DNA of 64,000 nucleotides. Origin: Ensifer sp. Root278. GTDB lineage: Bacteria; Pseudomonadota; Alphaproteobacteria; Rhizobiales; Rhizobiaceae. Position numbers and translations under genes: made by a program. The stretch covers positions 62,001 to 126,000 of the forward strand of contig NZ_LMJJ01000005.1 in NCBI RefSeq assembly GCF_001429285.1, read 5' to 3'. Positions 8,573 through 18,500 of this stretch are shown in pieces (positions within the stretch are counted from its first letter, which is position 1; each line of letters starts with the position of its first letter). The notes below the pieces were generated by a model. The model made no database searches and was not told where the DNA came from. It saw only the letters and a program-made list of their open reading frames with translations.

Positions 8573-9217
8573 TTGAGCGGCGGCCGCATCATCATGATCG
8601 TGGGCAATGGCGAAGTGCCTGACGGAGCTGGCACGGTGATCGATGCCGCCGATATCGTCGTGCGTTTCAACGATTGCCGTTCCGTCGGCCCCGGTGGCCA
8701 CAAGACCGATATCGTCGCCGTCTGCAACACCGGGCGCCCCGGTCTCTCCATGCTCGGCGGTGGCCGCTGGAAGACGAGTGCGGCGGTGCGCCAGGCCCGC
8801 GAAATCTGGTGCGTCCGATCCGGCGCGAAGTTCGCCGCGATGCGGGCCGGGCTTGCCGAAACAAATCCGGATCTCGACGATTTCTGTGACGACTACACCA
8901 TCGGTTTCGAAAGTTTCAGCCGCTCGACCAACCGCGGTTTTCGCGTCGTTCCGGTGGCAGTGCATGACCAGCTGGATCACGATCTCGGCGGCTTCTCACC
9001 TGATCCCTACGTCGTCCCATCCAGCGGCCTGATCGTCATTGCCGATATCCTGTCCAATATCGCGATGGCCGGTGACGACGTCGTTGTTGCCGGCTTCGGC
9101 CATGTCGGGTGGCAATGGCATCCCTTTGCCGCCGAGCGCCGCTATGTCGACGCGCTGGCGGCGAGCGGTCGCCTTCGCCGCCTCCACCCACTTTCTTCTT
9201 CGTCCCAAGGAGCCTGA
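8573..9217 (+). CDS. Urease-operon protein resembling GT29 sialyltransferase
   Basis: A 214-residue soluble protein starting at TTG 8573 (a downstream ATG at 8594 is possible). It shows the three GT29 sialylmotif patterns in order: motif L as IVGNGEVPDGAG, VIDAADIVVRFND and KTDIV (residues 9-48); motif S as PSSGLIVIADIL and DDVVVAGFG (149-176); and H183-x4-E188 matching motif VS. No signal peptide or membrane anchor is visible, unlike animal sialyltransferases. Rhizobial homologues tend to be labelled 'urease operon accessory protein'. Activity and acceptor are unknown. It sits 3 bases before ureC, so co-expression with urease is near certain. Confidence 0.82.
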   Translation: MSGGRIIMIVGNGEVPDGAGTVIDAADIVVRFNDCRSVGPGGHKTDIVAVCNTGRPGLSMLGGGRWKTSAAVRQAREIWCVRSGAKFAAMRAGLAETNPDLDDFCDDYTIGFESFSRSTNRGFRVVPVAVHDQLDHDLGGFSPDPYVVPSSGLIVIADILSNIAMAGDDVVVAGFGHVGWQWHPFAAERRYVDALAASGRLRRLHPLSSSSQGA

Positions 9218-9220
9218 ACC

Positions 9221-10933
9221 ATGCCCTACAAGATGTCGCGCGCGGCCTATGCCAACATGTTCGGCCCGACGGTCGGTGACAAGGTGCGGCTTGCGGACAC
9301 CGAGCTCTTCATCGAGGTGGAGAAGGACTTCACCACCTATGGCGAGGAGGTGAAGTTCGGGGGTGGCAAGGTCATTCGCGACGGCATGGGGCAGAGCCAG
9401 ACAACGCGCGCCGAGGGCGCCGTCGATACGGTCATCACCAATGCGCTGATCGTCGACCACTGGGGCATCGTAAAGGCGGATATCGGCCTCAAGGACGGGC
9501 GGATTGCGGGGATCGGTAAGGCCGGCAATCCGGATACGCAGCCGGGTGTCACCATCGTCGTCGGCCCAGGAACGGAAGTGATTGCGGGCGAAGGCAAGAT
9601 CGTCACCGCCGGCGGCATGGACAGCCACATCCACTTCATATGCCCGCAGCAGATCGAGGAAGCGCTGGTCAGCGGGCTCACCTGCATGCTCGGCGGCGGC
9701 GCCGGGCCGGGACATGGCACGCTTGCCACCACCTGCACCTCCGGCCCGTGGCATCTCGCCCGCATGATCGAAGCGGCCGACGGCTTCCCGATGAACATCG
9801 CTTTTGCCGGCAAGGGCAATGCGTCGCGCCCGGGCGCGCTGGTCGAGATGGTGCTGGCCGGTGCCACCTCGCTGAAGCTGCACGAGGATTGGGGCTCGAC
9901 GCCGGCGGCGATCGATTGCTGCCTGGGCGTGGCCGACGAATACGACGTGCAGGTGATGATCCACACCGACACATTGAACGAGAGCGGTTTCGTCGAGGAC
10001 ACGATCGCGGCGATCAAGGGCCGCACGATCCATGCCTTCCACACCGAAGGCGCCGGGGGCGGCCACGCGCCTGACATCATCAAGATCTGCGGCCAGCCGA
10101 ACGTCATTCCGTCCTCGACCAATCCGACGCGGCCCTACACCAAGAATACGCTCGCCGAACACCTGGACATGCTGATGGTCTGCCATCACCTGTCGCCGTC
10201 GATCCCCGAAGATATCGCCTTTGCCGAAAGCCGCATCCGCAAGGAAACGATTGCCGCCGAAGACATCCTGCACGACATCGGCGCCTTCTCGATCATCTCC
10301 TCCGACAGCCAGGCCATGGGCCGCGTCGGCGAGGTGGCGATCCGCACCTGGCAGACCGCCGACAAGATGAAGCGCCAGCGTGGGCCCTTGCCGCAGGAAA
10401 CCGGCGACAACGACAATTTCCGGGTGAAGCGCTATATCGCCAAATACACGATCAACCCGGCGATTGCCCACGGGCTCAGCCACGAGATCGGTTCGCTGGA
10501 GGTTGGCAAGCGCGCCGATCTCGTCATCTGGAACCCGGCCTTCTTTGGCGTGAAGCCGGACTTCGTGCTGCTCGGCGGCTCGATCGCCATGGCGCCGATG
10601 GGTGATCCGAACGCGTCCATCCCGACGCCGCAGCCGGTACATTACCGGCCGATGTTTGCCGCCTACGGCAAGAACCGCACGAGTTCGTCGGTCACCTTCG
10701 TGTCGCAGGCATCGCTCGATGCCGGTCTTGCCGCCAGGCTCGGCGTTGCAAAGCAGCTGGTGGCCGTCAGGAACACCCGCGGCGGTATCGGCAAGGCGTC
10801 CATGATCCACAACAGCCTGACGCCGCATATCGAGGTTGATCCGGAGACTTATGAGGTACGCGCCGACGGCGAGTTGCTGACCTGCGAGCCGGCGACGATC
10901 GTGCCGATGGCGCAGCGCTATTTCCTGTTTTGA
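9221..10933 (+). CDS. ureC: Urease alpha (catalytic) subunit UreC
   Basis: The catalytic subunit, 570 residues, carries the di-nickel site. All ligands are readable: His136 and His138 (DSHIHF), carbamylated Lys219 ([10 protein letters not shown]), His248 (MIHTDTLNE), His274 (HAFHTEG) and Asp362 (SSDSQAMG). The mobile-flap Cys321-His322 is present in VCHHLSPS. These sit two residues later than in Klebsiella urease numbering. The last base of its final codon and the TGA stop form the TTGA that begins the next gene. Confidence 0.98.
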   Translation: MPYKMSRAAYANMFGPTVGDKVRLADTELFIEVEKDFTTYGEEVKFGGGKVIRDGMGQSQTTRAEGAVDTVITNALIVDHWGIVKADIGLKDGRIAGIGKAGNPDTQPGVTIVVGPGTEVIAGEGKIVTAGGMDSHIHFICPQQIEEALVSGLTCMLGGGAGPGHGTLATTCTSGPWHLARMIEAADGFPMNIAFAGKGNASRPGALVEMVLAGATSLKLHEDWGSTPAAIDCCLGVADEYDVQVMIHTDTLNESGFVEDTIAAIKGRTIHAFHTEGAGGGHAPDIIKICGQPNVIPSSTNPTRPYTKNTLAEHLDMLMVCHHLSPSIPEDIAFAESRIRKETIAAEDILHDIGAFSIISSDSQAMGRVGEVAIRTWQTADKMKRQRGPLPQETGDNDNFRVKRYIAKYTINPAIAHGLSHEIGSLEVGKRADLVIWNPAFFGVKPDFVLLGGSIAMAPMGDPNASIPTPQPVHYRPMFAAYGKNRTSSSVTFVSQASLDAGLAARLGVAKQLVAVRNTRGGIGKASMIHNSLTPHIEVDPETYEVRADGELLTCEPATIVPMAQRYFLF

Positions 10934-11622
10934 GCAAGCAGAGACGGAGGATGAAGCGCGGCCTGAAATGGGCCTTCTTCGGCCTGCTGGCTGCGGTCCT
11001 GGCGGTCGTTCTCGGAACGCTGCTGCCGCGGCCGCTCTTGCCGGTTTCCGCCGCTGCGGCGGGAGCAGGGACGACGCGCATCCTGGTGCTCTCGGGCCCC
11101 ATCCACACGGATATCGCCGTGCCCTTGACGGAGGAAACGAGGGCGCGGTTCGGCTTCATCGAAGCGGCCGGCGTGCCGCTCAATCATCCGCAGGCACAAT
11201 GGCTGATCTTCGGCTGGGGCGGGCGCTCCTTCTATCTGGAAACGCCGACCTGGTCGGAGCTGAAGGCCATGCCGGTCTTCAAGGCGCTGACGCTCGACCG
11301 CTCGGTCATGCATGTGGATATCGCCGGCCGGATCGTCGAGCCGCAAGCCTCCGTTGCCAGCTTCGAACTGGACGCGGCCGGATATGAACGACTGCTTGGC
11401 TTCATTGCCGAGAGTTTCATACGCGACGCCGGGACTGTCGTTCCGGTCGACGGCTTCTCCTACAATGGCAATGACCGCTTCTTCGAAGCCGAGGGCAGGT
11501 TCAACGCGCTCTTCGGCTGCAACACATGGACAGCGCGGGCGCTGCGTGAGGCGGGCTTGAGAACCGGCCTATGGAACCCGGTTCCGCCGAGCCTCGGACT
11601 ATCCTTGCGCATCCACAATTGA
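10930..11622 (+). CDS. TIGR02117/DUF2459 urease-region membrane-anchored protein
   Basis: A 230-residue protein with one N-terminal membrane helix (about residues 11-32) and a periplasmic domain, recognised from [37 protein letters not shown] and the end [15 protein letters not shown]. This family is named for its frequent place beside urease genes. The start is uncertain: TTG 10930 overlaps the ureC stop; ATG 10951 has GGAGG directly abutting. The conserved histidine and cysteine suggest an enzyme of the NlpC/P60-like permuted type, but this is speculative. Confidence 0.85.
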   Translation: MSKQRRRMKRGLKWAFFGLLAAVLAVVLGTLLPRPLLPVSAAAAGAGTTRILVLSGPIHTDIAVPLTEETRARFGFIEAAGVPLNHPQAQWLIFGWGGRSFYLETPTWSELKAMPVFKALTLDRSVMHVDIAGRIVEPQASVASFELDAAGYERLLGFIAESFIRDAGTVVPVDGFSYNGNDRFFEAEGRFNALFGCNTWTARALREAGLRTGLWNPVPPSLGLSLRIHN

Positions 11623-11630
11623 GGTGTCAC

Positions 11631-11657
11631 GCAGCCATGCGATCATCGCATGGCTGC
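11631..11657 (+). other. Strong inverted repeat after the DUF2459 gene
   Basis: GCAGCCATGCGAT and ATCGCATGGCTGC flank a single central base, eight bases after the stop codon. There is no T-run, so it may be an mRNA 3'-end stabiliser or a factor-dependent terminator. Confidence 0.5.
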
Positions 11658-11780
11658 CATGCCCGCATGTGAATCGAGGCCTTTCGTGCTGCGCCGCAGC
11701 GCAATATCCGATAGGAAAGCGGCTGATCGTTCTCGGTTGTCAGAAATCCTCCCAAGACCTGCCGACCGAGAGCCGAACGA

Positions 11781-11892
11781 GAGCGGGATGCGGAAACGTG
11801 TTTGCGGTTTTCCGCCGGCATCCCGCTCTAACTTGATGGATGTGATCACGTTCATGGTTTTGGGTCGAGCCGGTCCACATTCATCGTGATCC
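11781..11892 (+). repeat. Palindromic mosaic repeat, family B copy 1
   Basis: It begins GAGCGGGATGCGGAAACG, folds back at CATCCCGCTCTAACTTGATG, and ends with TCATCGTGAT just before the peroxiredoxin ribosome site. The same modules recur at 37438-37545 and, shortened, at 49854-49938 and 51960-52015. Together with the inverted repeat at 11631, it accounts for most of the 283-base gap after the DUF2459 gene. The rest (11658-11780) shows no clear gene. Confidence 0.8.
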
Positions 11893-11905
11893 AAAGGAGA
11901 TGACG

Positions 11906-12445
11906 ATGCTTGGCAGAAAAGTACCCGCTGTAACGTTCCGCACCCGCGTTCGCGACGAGGCCGTTGGCGGCCCGAATCCGTTCCGCTGGGAGGACGTGTC
12001 CTCCGACAATTACTTCGCCGGCAAGCGCGTCGTGCTGTTCTCGCTGCCGGGCGCATTCACGCCGACCTGCTCGACCTACCAGTTGCCTGATTTCGAAAAG
12101 CTGACGGCCGACTTCCGCGCCGAAGGCATTGACGAAATCTACTGCATCTCGGTCAACGACGCCTTCGTCATGAATGCCTGGGGCAAGTCGCAGGGCCTCG
12201 AAAACGTCAAGCTGATCCCGGACGGTTCGGGCGAGTTCACCCGCAAGATGGGCATGCTCGTTGCCAAGGACAATCTCGGCTTCGGCATGCGCTCCTGGCG
12301 CTACGCCGCCGTCGTCAACAACGGCGTCGTGGAGCAGTGGTTCGAGGAAGAAGGCTACTCCGACAATTGCGACAGCGACCCCTACGGCGTTTCCTCGCCG
12401 CAGAACATTCTGGAGACGCTGAAGTCTCAGAAGCTTGCTGCCTGA
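11906..12445 (+). CDS. Peroxiredoxin (Prx5/AhpE-like, redoxin fold)
   Basis: A 179-residue cytoplasmic thiol peroxidase. The peroxidatic cysteine lies in the pattern PGAFTPTCSTYQLP, the Prx5-type signature, and IYCISVNDAFVMNAWGK follows. The ATG at 11906 is six bases after AAAGGAG; an ATG two codons earlier abuts the site directly and is unlikely. It reduces hydrogen or organic peroxides using a thiol donor. It is the first gene after the repeat B copy and ends in a terminator, so it forms its own unit inside the urease region. Confidence 0.92.
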   Translation: MLGRKVPAVTFRTRVRDEAVGGPNPFRWEDVSSDNYFAGKRVVLFSLPGAFTPTCSTYQLPDFEKLTADFRAEGIDEIYCISVNDAFVMNAWGKSQGLENVKLIPDGSGEFTRKMGMLVAKDNLGFGMRSWRYAAVVNNGVVEQWFEEEGYSDNCDSDPYGVSSPQNILETLKSQKLAA

Positions 12446-12473
12446 TGCGGCCAGAACGCTTCTTTTTCTGAAT

Positions 12474-12514
12474 TGAAAAAGCCCGAAAATCGGATCCGGT
12501 CTTCGGGCTTTTTG
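12474..12514 (+). terminator. Rho-independent terminator after peroxiredoxin
   Basis: AAAAAGCCCGAA and TTCGGGCTTTTT form a 12-bp stem around GATCCGGT, with a T-tract on the + strand. Because of its symmetry it could act in both directions. Confidence 0.92.
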
Positions 12515-12616
12515 TTGTTCGGGAGCTGCATGCCAGATGGTTGAAAACCGGCTCTGCGACTGGCGCAGAAGCGAATTCTTGATACACTGGCGGGCACAAA
12601 AGATATCGAGGGTTCA

Positions 12617-12913
12617 ATGGTTTACATTATCGCCTACCTGACCGCGCACAAGGGCAAGGGAGATGACGTCGTGTCGCTGGCAGCACCGCTGATCGAGGCC
12701 ACGCGCCGCGAGGCCGGCTGCATCAGCTACGACCTCTACCGCAAGCCTGCCGATCCGGACGCGCTGGTGTTCGTCGAGACCTGGAAGGACAAGGCGGCTG
12801 TCGATGCGCATTTCGAAGAGCCGCATCTGAAAGCCTTCCAGGCAGCCATGGCCGATCTGCTCATCGAGGCGCGCATCGAGCTTGTGTCGCCGGAAAAGGT
12901 CGAGGTGCTCTGA
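12617..12913 (+). CDS. Putative quinol monooxygenase (ABM/YgiN-like)
   Basis: A 98-residue ferredoxin-like-fold protein of the antibiotic biosynthesis monooxygenase family, recognised by the pattern [27 protein letters not shown] and [10 protein letters not shown]. Members oxidise quinols or other small aromatics without a cofactor. It starts in fresh context after the peroxiredoxin terminator and lies 2 bases ahead of ureE, so it probably leads the transcript that carries ureEFG. Its substrate cannot be inferred. Confidence 0.85.
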   Translation: MVYIIAYLTAHKGKGDDVVSLAAPLIEATRREAGCISYDLYRKPADPDALVFVETWKDKAAVDAHFEEPHLKAFQAAMADLLIEARIELVSPEKVEVL

Positions 12914-12915
12914 AG

Positions 12916-13389
12916 ATGCCGTACCGCTCCACCCAGGTGCTTTCGCCGGGCCCAGCCGGCACGACTCCGCTTCACAGCGTGACGCTTGCGCACGACGCCC
13001 GTCATCTTCGCCGCAAGTTGCTGCACCTCGAAAACGACGATGTGGTGATGCTCGACCTCAAGGAAGCGGTGATGCTCGCCGATGGCGACCTTCTGGTGCT
13101 CGAAGGCGGCGGCTATATCCGGATCGTTGCCGCACCAGAAATGCTCTTCGAAATCTGTCCGCGTGATCCGCTGCATCTCATCGAACTCGCCTGGCATCTC
13201 GGCAATCGCCATCTGCCTGCGCAGATCGAGCCGAACCGCATTCTGATTGCCCGCGATCCGGTCATCCGCCAGATGCTCGAAGGCTTGGGCGCGCAGGTGA
13301 GCGAGGTTTCGGAACCCTTCCAGCCGCTGCGCGGCGCCTACCACGCCGGCGGTCACAACCATGGCCACAGCCATCACCATCATGGCTGA
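12916..13389 (+). CDS. ureE: Urease accessory protein UreE (nickel chaperone)
   Basis: A 157-residue nickel metallochaperone that hands Ni to the UreDFG complex. The N-terminal peptide-binding part and the metal-binding part ([19 protein letters not shown], then ILIARDPVI) are intact. The tail is rich in histidines ([13 protein letters not shown]), a nickel-buffering feature of many UreE proteins. Two bases separate it from the monooxygenase gene, and its last codons overlap the ureF start. Confidence 0.96.
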   Translation: MPYRSTQVLSPGPAGTTPLHSVTLAHDARHLRRKLLHLENDDVVMLDLKEAVMLADGDLLVLEGGGYIRIVAAPEMLFEICPRDPLHLIELAWHLGNRHLPAQIEPNRILIARDPVIRQMLEGLGAQVSEVSEPFQPLRGAYHAGGHNHGHSHHHHG

Positions 13390-14050
13390 GCGGCTCGATA
13401 CGCAAGCTCTGCTTCGCCTGGTGACTTGGATGTCTCCGGCCTTCCCGGTCGGTGCCTTCTCCTATTCCAGCGGGCTTGAACAGGCGGTTCATGATCGCCT
13501 CATCACCGATGCGGAGGAGCTTCGCTCCTGGTTGGAGACAGTCCTTTGCCACGGCTCCGGCTGGAACGATGCGCTGCTTTTTGCCGAGAGCTATCGTGCC
13601 GTCAATGACAGCGTCCGGCTGGCCGCGGTCGCAGACCTTGCCGAAGCTCTGGCGGGAAGCCGCGAGCGGCATACGGAAACCACGTTGCAGGGCCAGGCGT
13701 TTCTGGTGGCTGCGCGGTCATGGCCGCACCCGGTTCTTGATGCGCTCCCGGAGACCGTCTATCCCGTGGCGGTCGGTGCCGTCGCGGGCGCCCATGAAAC
13801 GGGCCTCGAACCTGCGCTTGCCGCCTTTCTCAACGCCGCCGTTTCGAATGCCGTTTCGGTGGTGATCCGCTGCGGCGTCATCGGCCAGCGGGATGGCGTC
13901 GGCGTGATCGCGGCGCTCGAACCGATCATCGCGGCGACGGCAGGCAAAGCGGCCAACGCCTCGCTCGACGATCTGGGTTCGGCCACGATCATGGCGGATA
14001 TTTCGGCCTTGAAACACGAAACCCTGCATTCTCGGCTCTTCCGATCCTAG
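13382..14050 (+). CDS. ureF: Urease accessory protein UreF
   Basis: UreF (222 residues from ATG 13382) activates UreG GTP hydrolysis timing in the urease maturation complex. Family stretches are [21 protein letters not shown] near the start and [16 protein letters not shown] near residue 53. ATG 13361 is also in frame but would lie deep in the ureE histidine tail; 13382 gives the usual N-terminus and an 8-base overlap with ureE. The later half contains [18 protein letters not shown]. Confidence 0.92.
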   Translation: MAERLDTQALLRLVTWMSPAFPVGAFSYSSGLEQAVHDRLITDAEELRSWLETVLCHGSGWNDALLFAESYRAVNDSVRLAAVADLAEALAGSRERHTETTLQGQAFLVAARSWPHPVLDALPETVYPVAVGAVAGAHETGLEPALAAFLNAAVSNAVSVVIRCGVIGQRDGVGVIAALEPIIAATAGKAANASLDDLGSATIMADISALKHETLHSRLFRS

Positions 14051-14077
14051 GAAGAGACCCCTTGAAAGGACATCCAG

Positions 14078-14689
<612 letters not shown>

Positions 14690-14728
14690 TGCCGCCAGGC
14701 TTCTGACAGCCGAATCTTGGTCGGCGCG

Positions 14729-15409
14729 TCAGAAGCGTTCGAGCGCCTGCCGGTCGTGAATCTCGATCACGCGGCCCTTGACCGTCACGCCCGAGCGGCG
14801 AAGTGCCGAGAAAGCGCGCGAGAGTGCTTCCGGCGCCAGGCCGAGCTTGCCGGCCAGCACATTCTTCTGGAAGGGCAGGCGGAAGGAAAAGTTCGTGATG
14901 CCGTCCGGGCAGTTCCCGAGAATATAGCTCGCGACCCGCTGCGGGGCCGTCAGCAGCCGGTCTTCCGCCAGGCAATCTTCCGCCATTTGCGCGTGCCGGC
15001 ACAGTAGCAGCATCAACGCGTCGGCGACTTCAGGCGTTTGCTCGGCGAGTTTGCGCAGCTTGCGGCTGTCGATGCGGGCGAGCATCGTCGTCTCGATCGT
15101 CTGGGCGTTGGCCGTGGCGCGGTTGCCGAGGAACATGGCGCTTTCACCGAAAAGCTCACCTCGCGGAAACACGGCGATATCCGCCTCGCGTCCGTCCTTG
15201 CCCAGCCGGTAGAGACGCACCAGGCCGGAAAGAACGAAAAAGACGTGATCGAGCGGCTCGCCTTGGCCAAAGAGGATGTCGTGCTCCTCGTGGGTTGAAA
15301 CGACCACATCCTCCAGAATTGCGTTCGTTGCCGCCATCGGCAGCTTCCCGAAGAAGCAAGAACCGAGCAGCACCGCCCTATCGTTCGAGTTCAATCGCAA
15401 CGTCTTCAT
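14729..15409 (-). CDS. Crp/Fnr-family transcriptional regulator (Dnr/NnrR-like, no FeS cysteines)
   Basis: A 226-residue regulator with an N-terminal cyclic-nucleotide-like domain (GQGEPLDHVFFVLSGLVRLYR, then FPRGELFGESAMF) and a C-terminal HTH. The recognition helix reads APEALSRAFSALRRSG, keeping Glu, Ser and Arg used by FNR-type proteins to read TTGAT. The N-terminus lacks the four-cysteine FNR cluster (one Cys only), so sensing is not by an FNR iron-sulfur centre; NO or another signal is possible. The ATG at 15409 is chosen over longer starts because family proteins begin there. An FNR-like box lies about 64 bases upstream. Confidence 0.87.
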   Translation of the reverse strand: MKTLRLNSNDRAVLLGSCFFGKLPMAATNAILEDVVVSTHEEHDILFGQGEPLDHVFFVLSGLVRLYRLGKDGREADIAVFPRGELFGESAMFLGNRATANAQTIETTMLARIDSRKLRKLAEQTPEVADALMLLLCRHAQMAEDCLAEDRLLTAPQRVASYILGNCPDGITNFSFRLPFQKNVLAGKLGLAPEALSRAFSALRRSGVTVKGRVIEIHDRQALERF

Positions 15410-15466
15410 CACACCCGTCCTGAGTAAGATCCAAGTGCAAGGTAATAAAGCTTGGCGGAAGGTGGT

Positions 15467-15480
15467 TTGACCTCGATCAA
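15467..15480. promoter_or_regulatory. FNR/FixK-type box upstream of the Crp/Fnr gene
   Basis: TTGACCTCGATCAA matches the TTGAT-N4-ATCAA palindrome at all but one position. It is centred about 64 bases before the regulator's start, so it may mediate autoregulation or control by another FixK/FNR protein. Confidence 0.65.
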
Positions 15481-15490
15481 ATAAGAATGA

Positions 15491-15520
15491 CAAAAAGCCC
15501 GCGCTTGCAGGGCGCGGGCT
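15491..15520 (-). terminator. Rho-independent terminator of the RND efflux operon
   Basis: The stem AGCCCGCGC (15496-15504) / GCGCGGGCT (15512-15520) is followed on the minus strand by TTTTTG. It lies 50 bases beyond the stop of the RND permease. Confidence 0.9.
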
Positions 15521-15569
15521 CGTTCCTGGATTGTGACAGTCCCGGGCGAAGCGCCGCTTCAGACCTGGC

Positions 15570-18500
15570 CTATTCGGCGGCGAGCGCCGGATGGTTGATG
15601 ACCTTGCCGCCGGGTCGTCCCTTGCTCTGGTCCGATTCCAGCGTCTTCAGCCGGTCTTCCAGGCCTTCGATCGTCTTGCTCTGCTCATGCACCAGACCCG
15701 TCAGGGCTTCGCGGTCGAGCGGAAGGTTCTCTTCGTCCTTCTGGCCGACGAACCGCCCGAAGAGGCGGGCGAGTAGCCGCGAGAGGTCGTCCATGATCAG
15801 GAAGAACGACGGCACGATCACCAGGCTCAGCACCGTCGAAACGATGATGCCACCGATCACGGCGGTCGCCATCGGCGCGCGGAACGAGCCGCCTTCGCCG
15901 ACGCCAAGCGCGGAGGGCAGCATGCCCGCCGACATGGCGATCGAGGTCATGATGATCGGACGGGCGCGTTTGCGGCCGGCCTCGATCATTGCCATCTGGC
16001 GGTCCATGCCGTGGTGCATCATCTCAATGCCGAAATCGACGAGCAGGATCGCGTTCTTGGTGACGATGCCCATCAGCATCAGAATGCCGATCAGCACCGG
16101 CATGGACAGCGCGTTCTGCGTCAGGATCAGCGCCGCAGCAACGCCGCCGATCGCGAGTGGCAGCGAGAACAGGATGGTGAACGGCTGGATCACGTCCTTG
16201 AACAGCAGGATCAGCACCACCAGCACCAGCATCAGCCCAAGCAGCATGGCGTTGCCGAAGCTCTGCTGCATCTCCGCCTGAACCTCAGCGTCACCGCTTT
16301 CGAGGAACTCGACGGACTTCGGCAAACCGGCCTGGCCGGCGATCTGCTTGAAGCGGTCCGAGGCGGTATTCAGTGCGACGCCGACCGGCAGGTCCGCCCC
16401 AAGCGTCACGACGCGGTTGCGGTCGTAGCGCTTGATCGAGCTCGGACCTTCCGAATAGTTGATGTCGGCAACACTCGAGAGCGGCACCGTCGTGCCCGAA
16501 GCGGTCGTGATCTTCAGGTTGCGGATGGCGGCGATATCGGTGCGGAAATCGCGGTTGATCTGAACGCGGATCGGGATCAGGCGGCCGTCGAGCGCGATCT
16601 TGGTCAAAGCCGCATCGATATCGCCGATGGTGGCCACACGGATCACTTCGGAGATCTGCGCCGTGGTGATGCCGAGGCGCGACATCTGCTCGTCACGCGG
16701 ACGGATCTGCAGTTCCGGGCGCGGAAGCGCCCCGTCTGGGCTGACATTGGCCAGCAGCGGGTCGCTCCGCAGCTTGCCTTCCAACGTCGCCACCGCCTGG
16801 TCGAGATCGGCCTCGTTGTTGGAGAGCAGGTTGAAGGAGAGATCGCGCTCACCGCGGTCGTTGAGCTTGATGACCCGGACGTCCGGTATGTCACGGACGC
16901 GGGCGAAGATTTCCTTCTCGATCTGCGACTGAGGGATGATGCGACCAGCGGGGGCCATCTTCGGTAGGTAGGGGCCGATCAGTGGCGTGCGGCCGATGAC
17001 GTCGTTGACGATCTTGTTTACGAGCGAATGGTCGAGCTTTTTCAGAAGCACCGTCACGGTCGCGCGGCGCAATTCCAGGTCGCCCTTCGGCGAAGCGCCA
17101 CCAAGGACGAATATGTTGTCGACCCCTTCGATATTCTTGACCCGGTTGTAGATCTCCGTGGTCGTTCGGTCGGTGTCCTCGAGCATGGCGTCCGGCGGCA
17201 GCTCGATCGACAGGCTGACGCGCGAGGCGTCTTCCGGCGGCAGGAAACTGCCGGGCACATAGAGGATCAGCGCGAATACCGACCCAACGGAGAAGGCGAT
17301 CGCGGCAAGCAGCGTCAGGTAGCGCGTGTACCAGTAGTGTGTCGTGGCGCGCACGAGACGCGTGTAGTTGCACATCATGAAGCCGTCTTCGTCGTGGCGA
17401 CTGCTGCCTGCGTCCGAGGGACGCATCAGGTAGGCCGCCATAACCGGCGTGATCAGGCGGGCGACGAGCAGCGAGAAGAACACTGCGACGGCAACCGTCA
17501 GACCGAACTGGATGAAGTACTGGCCAGGAATGCCCGGCATGAAGGACACAGGCACGAAGACGGCGATGATCGTGAAGGTCGTCGCGATAACCGCCAGACC
17601 GATCTCATCCGCTGCCTCGATCGACGCGCGATAGGGCGACTTGCCCATGTGGATGTGCCGCTCGATGTTCTCGATCTCGACGATCGCGTCGTCGACGAGG
17701 ATACCGGTTGCGAGCGTCATCGCGAGGAAGCTGACGAGGTTCAGCGAGAAGCCGAGCAGGTCCATGATCCAGAAGGTCGGGATCGCCGAGAGCGGCAGCG
17801 CCACGGCCGAGATCAGCGTGGCGCGCCAATTGCGCAGGAAGAGCATGACGACGATGACGGCGAGCAGTGCGCCCTCCATCAGCGTGTGCAGCGCTGCCTC
17901 GTAGTTGCCGTAGGTGAAGTAGACGGAATCGTCGACCATCTCGATGGTGACATCGGGATTGGCAGCACGGATCTTTTCGAGCGATTTGGCGACGGTCTCC
18001 GCGACGCTCACTTCGCTAGCGCCCTTGGCGCGGAAGACCGCAAAGGTCACGCCGGGATTGCCGTTGAAGCGCGAGAAGGAGCGTGGCTCCTCATAGGTGT
18101 CGGTGACTGTGCCGAGATCAGAGAGGCGCACGAAGCGACCGCTCGGCACCGAGATCATCGTGTTGGCGAGCTGGTCGACGTTGCGGGTGTCGCCGAGGGT
18201 ACGGATAGCCTGCTCGCTGCCGCCGACCTGGCCGCGGCCGGAGCCGAGGTCCATGTTCATGCGGCGGAGCTGGCCGTTGACGTCGGCGGCGGTGATGCCG
18301 AGCGAATTCAGCTTGTCTTCGTTGAGCTCGACCCGAACCTCGCGGTCGGCGCCACCATAGCGGTCGACACGGCCGATGCCCTTCTTGCCCTGGATCTCGC
18401 GCTTGATGACGTCATCCACGAACCAGGAGAGCTCTTCCAGCGACATGCCGGGGGCGGAGACGGAGAAGGTCTGGATCGCCTGGCCCTCGACGTCGACCTT

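Noticed and set aside
8996-10828. Open frame of 610 codons on the minus strand opposite ureC
   Set aside because: Mirror-frame artefact: ureC has every nickel ligand, while the antisense product is Arg/Gly/Asp-rich without any domain.
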